Of a stretch of DNA of 44,551 nucleotides, positions 16,893-25,185 are shown piece after piece. The DNA is taken from positions 1 to 44,551 of the forward strand of contig JAUMVD010000009.1 in NCBI GenBank assembly GCA_030530285.1, in the 5' to 3' direction. The translations under genes and the position numbers were made by a program. The notes under the pieces are model-generated. The model was not told where the DNA came from and made no database searches. It worked only from the letters and a program-made list of their open reading frames with translations. Within the stretch, counting starts at the first letter, position 1. Every line of letters begins with the position of its first letter. Source of the DNA: Bacillota bacterium (GTDB lineage Bacteria > Bacillota > Clostridia > Peptostreptococcales > Anaerovoracaceae).

Positions 16893-17182
16893 ATGAATGA
16901 AATGGAGTTTTAGCCATCCTCGTCATCGTCACGGGCGTGACCTGGGCGGGCTGGATCAGCTTGCTGCCGCTGGCGTCCGTTGGCGTTACCACGATCGGAT
17001 ACTGGACCAATAACGCGCAAAAGATCCGCTTCTCACAACTCTGCGGATCTCCATGCACACTGGTTTATGACGCGCTGATCCATACGTGGGGCGGAGTTCT
17101 CAGTGAGTCCATCACCCTCGTATCGATCATCGTATCGATATTCCGATTCGGTTGGAAAGAGCTGGGAAGCGAGTCAGCCTAA
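16893..17182 (+). pseudogene. Broken ygjV-type membrane protein gene (deletion plus frameshift)
   Basis: An ATG at 16893 with a perfect AGGAGG 6 bases upstream opens only six codons (MNEMEF, stop 16911-16913). In another frame, starting near 16908, the sequence VLAILVIVTG ... SLLPLASVGVTTIGYW ... SPCTLVYDALIHTWGGVLSE continues to a stop at 17182. This corresponds to the second half of YgjV-family inner membrane proteins (LLPxIG..., C-W-x-Y/H-N, G-x-x-x-E landmarks), while the first half of about 70 residues is missing. The intact start signal joined to the second half suggests internal deletion with frame loss. The end overlaps the convergent ogt gene by 9 bases. Confidence 0.7.
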
Positions 17183-17692
17183 GGATCCGCTCCGTTCCAG
17201 CTCCAGAAGCGCCGATTTCTTTTCTATCCCCCCGCCATATCCCGTAAGCGAGCCATCGGAACCGACCACCCGGTGACATGGTATGATAAGCGATATGGGA
17301 TTATGCCCTACAGCGCCGCCCACAGCCTGGGCGGCCATTTTTTTGATGCCGCGTTCTGCCGCTATGATCTCCGCGATCTGGCCGTATGACATGGTATGTC
17401 CGTAAGGAATCGTCAACATGATCTGGCACACCCGCTTTCGGAATGGCGAACCGGTGATCACAAGTTTCGGTGTAAAGTCCGGCACGCTCCCCTGAAAGTA
17501 AGTATCCAGCCATTTGATCGTCTGCTGAAATACCGGCAGCAGTTCTGTCTCCCGTCCGTCCTGTACCGCTTCGCTTCCGAGGACCTCCTCGAAATAGGTT
17601 TCTCCATCAAACATGAGCCCTGTCAGGGACTCGCCGTCAGAAGTCATCGTCATGCCGCCGATGGGCGATTCATAATGAGATACGTAATTCAT
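17174..17692 (-). CDS. ogt: Methylated-DNA-protein-cysteine methyltransferase
   Basis: This 172-residue repair protein removes the methyl group from O6-methylguanine in a suicidal transfer to its own cysteine. The acceptor Cys139 is in the invariant PCHRV motif; the helix-turn-helix arginine-finger region and the MSYGQIAEI segment precede it, and the SLTGYGGGIEKKSALL tail follows. The ATG at 17692 is chosen because GGAGGG lies about 6 bases upstream; the open frame continues farther upstream, but that part reads through a 12-base repeat and the neighbouring gene in another frame. No Ada-type DNA-binding domain is attached, so the Ogt class fits. It follows the exporter gene by 47 bases. Confidence 0.93.
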   Translation of the reverse strand: MNYVSHYESPIGGMTMTSDGESLTGLMFDGETYFEEVLGSEAVQDGRETELLPVFQQTIKWLDTYFQGSVPDFTPKLVITGSPFRKRVCQIMLTIPYGHTMSYGQIAEIIAAERGIKKMAAQAVGGAVGHNPISLIIPCHRVVGSDGSLTGYGGGIEKKSALLELERSGSLG

Positions 17693-17707
17693 AGATGCCC
17701 TCCACTC

Positions 17708-17743
17708 GCACTTTGCTGTGCGCTTTGCTATGCACTTTGCTAC
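17708..17743. repeat. Three tandem copies of a 12-base repeat
   Basis: Units GCACTTTGCTGT, GCGCTTTGCTAT and GCACTTTGCTAC lie head to tail at 17708-17719, 17720-17731 and 17732-17743, between the exporter gene and ogt. The last unit contains the exporter's stop codon on the minus strand. Confidence 0.8.
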
Positions 17744-18939
17744 TTCAGCGAAGTGATTCTGGCCGTTATGATCCACAGGACCAGAGCGATGAGAATAAAG
17801 CCAATCATGGTGATGCCCACGCCGCCTATATACGAACTCCAAGGCAGAGATCCGATAAACATGCCGATGCTGCCCAGCAGTGTATGCATGAAATTCAAAA
17901 GCGCCGATGCGGAGCCCGTGTCACCCTTCACCTGATCCAGCAGAATGTTCGTTGAGAATGGCCGCATATAACTGTTGACGATGCTGAAGGGAATCATGGT
18001 GGCCAGGAATACTACCGGAGAAATGTTTCCTATTAAAAGCATCGCTGCAGCCGAGGCCAGACCCGCGATGATCAGCACGTTCATGGTCGCCCTGATGGAT
18101 ACCCTGCTGTTGACCTTCATGTAAATCAGCGGACCGAAGACCGAGGAGAGGGCGTTGATGGCGAAGAAAATGCTGAATGTCGTCGGCAGCAGGCCGAAGT
18201 AGTCCTCGTAGATATATGACGCTACCGCCAGATAAGCCATGAACGGCGCGGAATAAAACGATACGGTAAGCAGGAACGCGCTGAAGTTCCTGTTGCGGCT
18301 GACTACCGCTATCCTCTTGAAGGAATCCACAACGCCGCCTTCGTTCCGTTCGTCCTCGTGTATGGATTCTTCGAACAGAAAAGTAGCCAAGAGGCATGCG
18401 GCCGATATGGCTGCCAGGACGATAAATACCGTCCGCCAGGTGGAAACCTGTATGATGAGCGCGCCGATGACAGGCGCGGCGATTGGCGCGATGACGGACA
18501 TGCTCTGCACCACCGCCAGCGCTGTGGCCCTGGTCTGTCCTTCGAAGCAGTCCTTGATGATCGCAATCGACAGAGACACCATGCCCCCGGCCCCCAGTCC
18601 CTGTATGATCCTCATGAGAATCAGCAGGTAAACGCTTGCCGTTACGGCGCATCCGATGCTTGCCAGCATATACAGCGCCAGCGAGATGATCAGGATCTTT
18701 TTCCTGCCGCTTCTGTCGCTGAGCGGTCCCATGATCAGCATGCCGATAGCCATGGAAATAAAAAACGCCACCATGGTCATATTGACCAGCGCTGGAATTG
18801 CATGAAAATACACCGCCATTTTAGGTAATGACGGCATATACATGTCTGTCGAAAGCGGCGGGGTCATTCCCAACACCGTAACCAGCGCGATGAGTCCCGC
18901 CTTCCTGAGATATTTCTGATTGATTCCTTTTCCTTGCAT
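17740..18939 (-). CDS. Bcr/CflA-type major facilitator drug exporter
   Basis: From the ATG at 18939 the protein has 399 residues and about twelve membrane helices. TPPLSTDMYMPSLPKMA in helix 1 and the loop motif GPLSDRSGRKKILI are signatures of the Bcr/CflA (DHA1) proton-driven exporters, as is IIQGLGAGGMVSLSIAIIKD in helices 4-5. Substrates of the family include bicyclomycin, chloramphenicol and sulfonamides; the one here is unknown. The frame is open farther upstream, but an upstream start would read through the promoter. No ribosome binding site precedes the ATG, and the -10 box ends 7 bases before it, so translation from a leaderless mRNA is likely. A paralogous exporter lies at 23167. 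Confidence 0.9.
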   Translation of the reverse strand: MQGKGINQKYLRKAGLIALVTVLGMTPPLSTDMYMPSLPKMAVYFHAIPALVNMTMVAFFISMAIGMLIMGPLSDRSGRKKILIISLALYMLASIGCAVTASVYLLILMRIIQGLGAGGMVSLSIAIIKDCFEGQTRATALAVVQSMSVIAPIAAPVIGALIIQVSTWRTVFIVLAAISAACLLATFLFEESIHEDERNEGGVVDSFKRIAVVSRNRNFSAFLLTVSFYSAPFMAYLAVASYIYEDYFGLLPTTFSIFFAINALSSVFGPLIYMKVNSRVSIRATMNVLIIAGLASAAAMLLIGNISPVVFLATMIPFSIVNSYMRPFSTNILLDQVKGDTGSASALLNFMHTLLGSIGMFIGSLPWSSYIGGVGITMIGFILIALVLWIITARITSLK

Positions 18940-18946
18940 ATGATTA

Positions 18947-18975
18947 ATTATACCATTATGTATTGACACTTCAAA
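18947..18975 (-). promoter_or_regulatory. Promoter of the exporter gene, leaderless
   Basis: On the minus strand TTTGAA (18975-18970), a 17-base spacer and a perfect TATAAT (18952-18947) are followed by only 7 bases before the ATG at 18939. It interlocks with the divergent promoter at 18963-18991. Confidence 0.6.
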
Positions 18976-18991
18976 TGCTGTAAGATATCTT
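18963..18991 (+). promoter_or_regulatory. Promoter of the aldo/keto reductase gene
   Basis: A perfect TTGACA (18963-18968), a 17-base spacer and TATCTT (18986-18991) precede the ATG at 19026. The -35 box lies inside the spacer of the divergent exporter promoter, so the two genes cannot easily be transcribed at the same time. Confidence 0.7.
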
Positions 18992-19025
18992 TTATTTCGT
19001 AAGAAGAACACTCAGGAGGTACCAT

Positions 19026-20150
19026 ATGAGTTATTTAGGAGAAAACATCGGCAAACTGGGCTTCGGCCTGATGCGCCTGCCAAAATTAGATGATGATCAT
19101 ATCGACGTCGAACAGGTCAAGCAGATGGTTGACCTGTTCATGGATGCCGGCTTCACGTATTTCGACACCGCATGGGCATATGGCGGCAGCGAAGACGCCA
19201 TCCGTCAGGCGCTGGTAGAGCGTTATCCGCGTGACAGCTTCCAGCTGGCAACAAAGGCCGCGTCCTGGATCAACTGCAAGACTGCGGAAGACGCCCACGC
19301 GCAATTCGAAAAATCACTGGAACTGACCGGCGCCGGCTACTTCGATTACTACCTGCTCCACAATCTGGGAGAATTCAGAACGAAATATTTCGATGATTAT
19401 GATATGTGGAACTGGCTCCAGGAAAAGAAAGCTGCCGGTCTCATCAAGCATCTGGGATTTTCATTCCACTCCACTGCTGACGAACTGGAAGCTATATTGA
19501 CCGAACATCCGGAAATGGAATTCGTACAGCTTCAGATCAACTATGCTGATTGGGAAAGCCCTTCGATCCAGTCCAGACAATGCTATGAAGTGGCAAAAAA
19601 ACACGGCAAGCCGGTGATCATCATGGAGCCGGTCAAGGGAGGTCTCCTGTCCACTCCGCCTGAATCTGTGGAAGCGATCCTGAAGGCCGCGGAACCGGAC
19701 AGCTCCTGCGCTTCATGGGCTTTGAGATTTGCCGCCGATCTGGATGGAATCATCACCGTCCTTTCCGGCATGAGCAATATCGATCAGATGGCTGACAATC
19801 TGGCCGTCATGAAAGACTTCAAGGGTCTGACAGATGCGCAGCGAGAGGTTTTATCCAAGGCCAGAACAGAACTGGAGAACCTGCCGATCGTCCCATGCAC
19901 GTCGTGCGATTACTGCGCCAAGGTATGCCCGAATAATATCGGTATATCCGGCTCGTTTACAGCCCTGAACATCGTGACTTTGTACGACAATGTCAAGTTT
20001 GCCAGAGATAAAATGCACTGGTCCGTAGAAGTTCCGGGTAAAAAGATGGCTTCCGAGTGCGTCAAGTGCGGCGCCTGCGAGGAAGCGTGCCCGCAGCACA
20101 TCGGCATCATCGAGGCACTGGAGAAAGTCTCCGAAACATTCGGTGTTTAA
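19026..20150 (+). CDS. Aldo/keto reductase with C-terminal 4Fe-4S ferredoxin domain
   Basis: The 374-residue protein combines an aldo/keto reductase barrel (about residues 1-280) with a ferredoxin-like tail. The catalytic tetrad is complete: Asp47 and Tyr52 in FDTAWAYGGSE, Lys77 in ATKAAS, His112 in LLHNLG. The tail has a CTSCDYCAKVCP cluster-binding motif and a second one, CVKCGACEEACP, so it can bind two 4Fe-4S clusters. Such fusions are common in strict anaerobes and probably link carbonyl reduction to ferredoxin-type electron carriers; the substrate is unknown. CAGGAGG lies 7 bases from the ATG. It is transcribed alone and ends at a terminator shared with the copper operon. Confidence 0.92.
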   Translation: MSYLGENIGKLGFGLMRLPKLDDDHIDVEQVKQMVDLFMDAGFTYFDTAWAYGGSEDAIRQALVERYPRDSFQLATKAASWINCKTAEDAHAQFEKSLELTGAGYFDYYLLHNLGEFRTKYFDDYDMWNWLQEKKAAGLIKHLGFSFHSTADELEAILTEHPEMEFVQLQINYADWESPSIQSRQCYEVAKKHGKPVIIMEPVKGGLLSTPPESVEAILKAAEPDSSCASWALRFAADLDGIITVLSGMSNIDQMADNLAVMKDFKGLTDAQREVLSKARTELENLPIVPCTSCDYCAKVCPNNIGISGSFTALNIVTLYDNVKFARDKMHWSVEVPGKKMASECVKCGACEEACPQHIGIIEALEKVSETFGV

Positions 20151-20172
20151 TCTCTGAGATATGAACAGCAAA

Positions 20173-20202
20173 AAGGGCGGTCTCGCAAGTGAGGCCGCCC
20201 TT
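20173..20202. terminator. Bidirectional terminator between reductase and copA
   Basis: AAGGGCGG-T-CTC pairs with GAG-G-CCGCCCTT around a 6-base loop; A residues precede and T residues follow. It serves the two convergent genes. Confidence 0.75.
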
Positions 20203-20210
20203 CTATGTTC

Positions 20211-20423
20211 TTATGATTCTACGGAAAGCACTTTATAATCCTTATCCTCTACCGCCTTTGTGAGTACGTCATCCGCTACCTCTCCGCTCATCTCCAGAAC
20301 AGCAGTACCCGCTTCATGGCTGACCACCGCTTCATCGACTCCATCGAGAGCTTCCAGCGCCTTCTTGACTGTAGCCTCGCAGTGAACGCACATCATGCCT
20401 TCGATATTCATTGTCTTTTTCAT
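20211..20423 (-). CDS. copZ: Nested CopZ-like copper chaperone started inside copA
   Basis: Within the copA frame, ATG at 20423 is preceded by a full AAGGAGG (20438-20432) with the ideal 8-base spacing. Initiation here would yield a free 70-residue protein beginning [20 protein letters not shown], which has the size, fold and Cu(I)-binding MxCxxC of CopZ chaperones. The upstream linker is low-complexity and variable-looking, as expected if copZ was once a separate gene that became fused. The frame is continuous, so both a fusion protein and a free chaperone could be made. The sequence shows the site; use of it is inferred. Confidence 0.6.
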   Translation of the reverse strand: MKKTMNIEGMMCVHCEATVKKALEALDGVDEAVVSHEAGTAVLEMSGEVADDVLTKAVEDKDYKVLSVES

Positions 20424-22715
20424 CGTTTTTTCCTCCTTGGTGTTTTCCTCAGTGTTTTCATTATCTTCGCTATATGATGCCGCGCCTTTTCCGCGCAGCG
20501 GTTTGTCTCTGTTTGTGCTGTAAATATCCACCAAATTAAGCCTCAGCGCGTTCATGCAGACGCAAAAGCTGGACAGGCTCATGGCCGCGGCGCCCAGCAT
20601 CGGGTTCATGGACCAGCCGCCCATCAGATGTACATAGGCGCCTGCCGCCAGCGGGATGAGCAGTATGTTATATATGAACGCCCAAAACAGGTTTTCGTGG
20701 ATATTCCTAAGGGTTGCTCTGCTGAGCCGGATGGCCGCGGCCGCATCCATCAGACTGCTGTTCATGAGCACGACGTCTGCCGCGTCAATGGCAACATCCG
20801 CTCCCGCGCCGATGGCGATTCCCGTATCCGCTCTGGTCAGCGCCGGCGCGTCGTTGATGCCGTCTCCCACCATGGCCACTTTGCCGCGCTTTGCCAGCTT
20901 CCTGATCACCGATTCCTTGCCCTGCGGCAAAACCCCCGCAATCACTTCGTCAACCCCCGCTTCACTTCCGATCTGTCTGGCCGTCCGTTCGTTATCTCCA
21001 GTGAGCATGACGACGTGAATCCCCATGCGTTTCAGCTGTTCGATGGCTTTCGGGCTATCTTCTTTGATGGTGTCCGCTACAGCCATGATTCCCAGCAGTC
21101 TGCCGCCGGCTGCAAACAGTACAGGGGTCTTGCCCTGCTCCGCCAGCTGCCCGGCCTTGGCTGTCATGTCCTCGGAAATCTCAACCTGCGTGTTGATAAA
21201 GGATAGGCTCCCGCCCAGCAGCTCTTTGCCGTCTGCTTCCGCCGCCAGCCCGTTTCCCGGAAGGGCCCGGAAGTTGGTGATTTCCGGCAGCTGTCCCTCG
21301 GCTCTGCCGCCAGCGCCCGTGATTGCCTTTGCGATCGGATGCTCGCTTCTGGACTCCAGCGCCGCCGCGTAGTTCCAGAGTTCTTCTTCGGATACCCCTT
21401 TCGCCGGCAGAACGTCTGTCACCACGGGTCTGCCTTCGGTAATCGTCCCGGTTTTATCCAGCGCGATGATCTCCGTTCTCCCCGCGGACTCCAGCGACGC
21501 CGCGGTCTTGAACAGGATGCCGTTTCTGGCGCCCATGCCGCTGCCCACCATGATGGCTACCGGAGTCGCCAGTCCCAGCGCGCACGGACAGCTGATGACC
21601 AGCACCGATATGCCTCTGGCCAGCGCGTAACCTGCGTCCGCGCCCATCAGCAGCCAGATGAGAATGACACAGGCGGCGATGGCGATGACGATAGGGACAA
21701 ACACGCCGGAAACTTTATCGGCGATTTTCGCGATGGGAGCTTTGGTTGCCGCTGCGTCGCTGACCATTTGAATGATCTGCGCCAGCGTGGTGTCCTCTCC
21801 CACGCGGGTGGCTTTGGCTTTGATGTATCCCGACGTATTGACCGTCGCGGCGCTCACGCGGTCGCCAATCCCCTTATCCACCGGAATGCTCTCTCCCGTG
21901 AGCGCGGATTCGTTCACCGCCGTGGTTCCTTCTATGATGACTCCGTCAACGGGGATGCTGTCCCCGGGTCTTACGATAAAAATATCTCCGGTCTTCAGCT
22001 CGTCGATCGGAATGACCCTTTCCGATCCATCCGGTCCTTCGATGACTGCCGTCTGCGGCGCCAGATCCATGAGGGCTTTTAGCGCATCCGTGGTGCGGCC
22101 CTTTGACATGGCTTCCAGCATTTTGCCTATGGTGATGAGGGTCACGATCATCGCCGCGGACTCGAAATAGAAGTCCCCCGTCTGCTGACCTGCCGTCATC
22201 TGAAACAGCACCACGACGCTCCACACGAACGAAGTCATGGAGCCCATGGCGACCAGGGTATCCATGTTCGGTGCCAGATGCAAAAGGCTCTTAAAGCCGC
22301 TGGTAAAGAATTTGCCGTTGATCAGCATGATGATCGCGGCCAGTATCATCTGGGCGATGCCGACGGCGATGTGATTTCCTTCAAAGAATGCCGGCAGCGG
22401 CCATCCCCACATCATATGTCCCATGGATCCGTACATCAAAATCAGCAGCACGCAAACGGAGGCGATCAGCCTTTTTCTGAGTTTCGGTGTTTCCCTGTCC
22501 TCAATCGCTGTCACCTGTCCCTTCGTGCTGGCGCCGTAACCGGCGTTCTCCACCGCTCTGATGATATCCGACTCGCTGGCTGTGCCTTCCACTCCCATGG
22601 AGCCCGTGAGCAGGCTGACCGCGCAGCCCGTCACTCCGGGCACCTGCGATACTGCCTTCTCCACGCGCGCCTGGCAGGCGGCGCAGCTCATTCCACTTAC
22701 GTTATATTGCTGCAT
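20211..22715 (-). CDS. copA: Copper-exporting P1B-type ATPase with N- and C-terminal metal-binding domains
   Basis: The 834-residue pump exports Cu(I) using ATP. An N-terminal heavy-metal domain carries GMSCAAC (Cys11, Cys14). The membrane and catalytic parts show TGES at 273-276, the copper-translocation motif CPC at 376-378, the phosphorylated Asp420 in DKTGT, HP at 459-460 and GDGIND at 618-623. The last helix contains the NALRLN site expected of CopA. Unusually, after an acidic, Glu/Lys/Asn-rich linker (about 745-764) there is a second complete heavy-metal domain at 765-834 with GMMCVHC (Cys776, Cys779). This tail has its own ribosome binding site (see the copZ-like entry). It follows csoR by 28 bases in the same operon. 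Confidence 0.95.
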   Translation of the reverse strand: MQQYNVSGMSCAACQARVEKAVSQVPGVTGCAVSLLTGSMGVEGTASESDIIRAVENAGYGASTKGQVTAIEDRETPKLRKRLIASVCVLLILMYGSMGHMMWGWPLPAFFEGNHIAVGIAQMILAAIIMLINGKFFTSGFKSLLHLAPNMDTLVAMGSMTSFVWSVVVLFQMTAGQQTGDFYFESAAMIVTLITIGKMLEAMSKGRTTDALKALMDLAPQTAVIEGPDGSERVIPIDELKTGDIFIVRPGDSIPVDGVIIEGTTAVNESALTGESIPVDKGIGDRVSAATVNTSGYIKAKATRVGEDTTLAQIIQMVSDAAATKAPIAKIADKVSGVFVPIVIAIAACVILIWLLMGADAGYALARGISVLVISCPCALGLATPVAIMVGSGMGARNGILFKTAASLESAGRTEIIALDKTGTITEGRPVVTDVLPAKGVSEEELWNYAAALESRSEHPIAKAITGAGGRAEGQLPEITNFRALPGNGLAAEADGKELLGGSLSFINTQVEISEDMTAKAGQLAEQGKTPVLFAAGGRLLGIMAVADTIKEDSPKAIEQLKRMGIHVVMLTGDNERTARQIGSEAGVDEVIAGVLPQGKESVIRKLAKRGKVAMVGDGINDAPALTRADTGIAIGAGADVAIDAADVVLMNSSLMDAAAAIRLSRATLRNIHENLFWAFIYNILLIPLAAGAYVHLMGGWSMNPMLGAAAMSLSSFCVCMNALRLNLVDIYSTNRDKPLRGKGAASYSEDNENTEENTKEEKTMKKTMNIEGMMCVHCEATVKKALEALDGVDEAVVSHEAGTAVLEMSGEVADDVLTKAVEDKDYKVLSVES

Positions 22716-22743
22716 TTTCTTTCGGTCTTTCTGATGTCAGTTC

Positions 22744-23037
22744 CTATTTCATGAGTTTCTTCAGTACATCCACAAGCTCGTCGATGGTCTCATCGTTTCC
22801 CGCTCTGATGTCATTGGCGACGCAGGTGCGCACGTGACTGGCCAGCAGCTCCTTGTTAAAACTGTTGAGCGCGCTGGTCACCGAGGACACCTGAATCAGA
22901 ATGTCCGGACAGTACGCGCCTTTTTCCAGCATGCCTTCGATGCCGCGGATCTGCCCTTCGATCCTCTTGAGTCTGTTCATGAGATTTCGGAACTCCTTCT
23001 CAGTTCTCTCCTTTGTTCTGATTTCGTTACTATCCAT
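22744..23037 (-). CDS. csoR: CsoR family copper-sensing repressor
   Basis: The 97-residue all-helical regulator carries the Cu(I) ligand set with exact family spacing: Cys43, His68 and Cys72 (HVRTC). The RLKRIEGQIRGI segment is the conserved DNA-contact helix. Copper binding releases it from DNA and induces the efflux operon. The ATG at 23037 is chosen because AAGGAG lies about 9 bases upstream; the frame is open for 56 more codons through the promoter and operator, which cannot be coding. It is the first gene of the csoR-copA operon. RcnR or FrmR relatives bind differently and lack this ligand set. Confidence 0.94.
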   Translation of the reverse strand: MDSNEIRTKERTEKEFRNLMNRLKRIEGQIRGIEGMLEKGAYCPDILIQVSSVTSALNSFNKELLASHVRTCVANDIRAGNDETIDELVDVLKKLMK

Positions 23038-23079
23038 AAGCGATATCTCCTTAATCGATTGCTCCTTGATTGCTTCTAT

Positions 23080-23108
23080 ATAGTATACCCCCGTAGGGTA
23101 TTTGTCAA
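23080..23108 (-). promoter_or_regulatory. Promoter of the csoR-copA operon
   Basis: On the minus strand a perfect TTGACA (23108-23103), a 17-base spacer and TACTAT (23085-23080) precede csoR, with a transcription start expected near 23073. Confidence 0.8.
23085..23101. promoter_or_regulatory. CsoR operator inside the promoter spacer
   Basis: ATACCC-N5-GGGTAT (minus strand ATACCCTACGGGGGTAT) is the pseudo-palindrome recognised by CsoR proteins of Bacillota. It occupies the spacer between -35 and -10, which explains repression by occlusion. Confidence 0.85.
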
Positions 23109-23130
23109 ACCTGATTTTTGTCATATGGTC

Positions 23131-23160
23131 TTGTAAGGATTCATATCTTTGAGTTATGAT
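23131..23160 (+). promoter_or_regulatory. Predicted promoter of the second exporter, leaderless
   Basis: TTGTAA (23131-23136), an 18-base spacer and TATGAT (23155-23160) are followed by only 6 bases before the ATG at 23167. Confidence 0.45.
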
Positions 23161-23166
23161 TAATAC

Positions 23167-24411
23167 ATGGCTAAAGTAATCGATGAAAAGGACATCATAT
23201 TTCAACAGGAAAAGATGGGAATGGGCTTCATGGTGACGGTTCTCGTCGTCATGATGACGATCCAGTGGATGACCCTCGACATGTATCTGCCGGCGCTGCC
23301 GGTTCTGAAAGATGAGTTCGGCGCCTCGGAGGAGGCGTTGAATGTCAGTCTGAATACCGATCTGTTTTTCTGCGGAGCGGGCATGCTCATCAGCGGCACC
23401 ATCAGTGACAAGTACGGACGCAAATCGATCATGATCCTGGGGCTGGTGCTCTCGATGATCGGTCTGTTTCTGGCGCCCCTTTCCAAAGGCGTCGTATTTC
23501 TGTCGCTGATGCGCGGCCTTTGCGGTCTCGGCGGCGGATTTTCCCTTACGGTAGCAGCCGCCATCGTCCGTGACTCCTTCGAGGGGCAGACCTTCCAGAT
23601 CGTGACCACCATCACGCAGGCTGTGGCCATCATCGGTCCTGTTTTCGCTCCCGCCATCGGATCATTTCTGATCGAGTATCTGTCCTGGAGATGGATTTTC
23701 CTGACGCTGGGCTTTGCCACGCTCATCACCCTGCTGCCGTTTATCGTTTTCACAGAAACCTGGCCTCGCGAAAGACGCCACATCAGCAGCGTGCTGCAGG
23801 CAACGATGCAGTCCTTTGCGTTCGTTAAAAACCGGGACTACGTCATCTTCATCACGATGGTTCTGTTCCTCACATTGCCGTTATGGGCGTATATCGCCAC
23901 CTGCTCTTATATCTACTACGAGACCTTCGGCGTGAGCAATACGGAGTACAGCATATTGTACGCCACCGGCACCATGTCGGCTTTCGTGGCGCCGTTTATC
24001 TATATATGGATCTCACGCAAAAGCTCCAACCGCAGAGTGATGGAGCTTGTGTTTGCATTGATGTTGTTTTCTGTTGCCGCCTTTGTCTTTATCGCAGGCA
24101 AAAGCCCAATTCTCTTCCTGATCGCTGCCATACCTGTCATCATGGTAGAAGCGATCGTAAGGTCCATGGCCATGGTGGTGGTTCTCGACGAGCATCCGGA
24201 GGAGGCCGGCTCGGCAAGCTCCATTACCGGATTTGTTCTGACCGCAGTCAGCGTGATCGCCACATCCATCGCGACGCTGAACTGGCCGTCCTTTATCATG
24301 AGCATCGCCGTCATTACGGCGGCCAGCGTAGCTATAGGCATCGCCTTCTGGGTTTTGATTATCCGAAAGCAGGTCTACGCGTCTCAGCTGGGAATCAGGA
24401 AAGACCGATAG
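23167..24411 (+). CDS. Bcr/CflA-type major facilitator drug exporter (second copy)
   Basis: The 414-residue, twelve-helix exporter carries the same signatures as the one at 17740-18939: MTLDMYLPALPVLKDEF in helix 1, SGTISDKYGRKSIMILG in the loop after helix 2, and GGFSLTVAAAIVRDSFEGQT. Its N-terminus is longer and charged. Drug substrate unknown. No ribosome binding site is visible before the ATG and a -10 box stands 6 bases upstream, so it may be translated from a leaderless mRNA. It is divergent from csoR; nothing indicates that it exports copper. Confidence 0.9.
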   Translation: MAKVIDEKDIIFQQEKMGMGFMVTVLVVMMTIQWMTLDMYLPALPVLKDEFGASEEALNVSLNTDLFFCGAGMLISGTISDKYGRKSIMILGLVLSMIGLFLAPLSKGVVFLSLMRGLCGLGGGFSLTVAAAIVRDSFEGQTFQIVTTITQAVAIIGPVFAPAIGSFLIEYLSWRWIFLTLGFATLITLLPFIVFTETWPRERRHISSVLQATMQSFAFVKNRDYVIFITMVLFLTLPLWAYIATCSYIYYETFGVSNTEYSILYATGTMSAFVAPFIYIWISRKSSNRRVMELVFALMLFSVAAFVFIAGKSPILFLIAAIPVIMVEAIVRSMAMVVVLDEHPEEAGSASSITGFVLTAVSVIATSIATLNWPSFIMSIAVITAASVAIGIAFWVLIIRKQVYASQLGIRKDR

Positions 24412-24436
24412 CCTGCGGCAAGTCGCCGCTGCCGGA

Positions 24437-25159
24437 TCACTTCCTGATCACGAACTGTTCCCCCAGCGATTCATACACCAGTTCATCGCTGTGGGCGTTT
24501 TCGAGTTTTTGTCGTTCCTTTTCTTCCAGCCGCGCCCTTCGCCTGTGTTCTCTTCTGGCGAACCATATGAGGATGCATGTGAGTGCTGCCAGCGTGAGAC
24601 ATCCCATGATGATCGTCTTGAAGTGGGCATATCCCGCCCAGGTGATTCCCAGGATCAGGTCAGCCGCGTAAACTACCGCCGAGGCGATGAGAATCCACTT
24701 GATGGAGTGTTTGTTCAGTATCTTTTTAAGAGGCAGATCCGGGAACATGGCTTTGGCGGTAAACGTGAAGGCCGCCGCGATCACCAGTGCCAGAAGCACG
24801 AATCCCAGTATCGCGTTCAGCACGGGCGATGCCGCTGAGAACAGCAGGCCTCCCGCAAACACGACAGCGTTTCCTATGAACCAAAGCGGCAGCACAAATA
24901 CGAGCCTGATGGCCCACGGAAGGTCTAAGATGAAGCCTTTGAATGTGCCCTTGGCCGCCTTTTCTTTTTGCTTATCGCTGTCCTGATCGTCGGTGGCGAG
25001 TTCATCGGTATCGGCGTCGATATGCTGCACCTGCGGTTCCACGTAGGAATTCTGCAAAATCTCCGCCGGATCGTCGAAGTTCGCTTCAATTGCCGCGCTG
25101 GACGATGTAATAATGGCCGCCACTGCTGCGGCGGCCGTTGCTTTTTTCTTATCTACCAT
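24437..25159 (-). CDS. Membrane protein of the xpaC-telA operon, unknown function
   Basis: The 240-residue product has a basic N-terminus followed by an Ala-rich hydrophobic segment (about 8-24), an acidic linker rich in Asp and Gln (about 27-70), then four hydrophobic segments (about 80-105, 112-138, 150-172 and 178-200) and a highly charged C-terminal helix rich in Arg, Glu and Lys. I do not recognise a family. It follows telA after 26 bases in the same direction with no clear Shine-Dalgarno sequence, so it may be translated by coupling. Its place suggests that it works with XpaC and TelA at the membrane. Confidence 0.7.
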   Translation of the reverse strand: MVDKKKATAAAAVAAIITSSSAAIEANFDDPAEILQNSYVEPQVQHIDADTDELATDDQDSDKQKEKAAKGTFKGFILDLPWAIRLVFVLPLWFIGNAVVFAGGLLFSAASPVLNAILGFVLLALVIAAAFTFTAKAMFPDLPLKKILNKHSIKWILIASAVVYAADLILGITWAGYAHFKTIIMGCLTLAALTCILIWFARREHRRRARLEEKERQKLENAHSDELVYESLGEQFVIRK

Positions 25160-25185
25160 TTTAGTAATTTATCTGCTTGCGCGTT

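Noticed and set aside
17708..17743. CRISPR-like array
   Set aside because: The units are 12 bases long with no spacers and no cas genes nearby.
17174..17842. Longer, 222-residue start for the ogt protein
   Set aside because: The extra 50 residues read through the 12-base repeats and the 3' end of the exporter gene and match nothing; ATG at 17692 has the proper ribosome binding site.
22744..23205. Longer, 153-residue start for CsoR
   Set aside because: The extension would cover the promoter and the CsoR operator; CsoR proteins are normally about 90-120 residues.
24412..24436. Terminator between the second exporter and the membrane protein gene
   Set aside because: GCGGC and GCCGC can pair but there is no T-run on either side.
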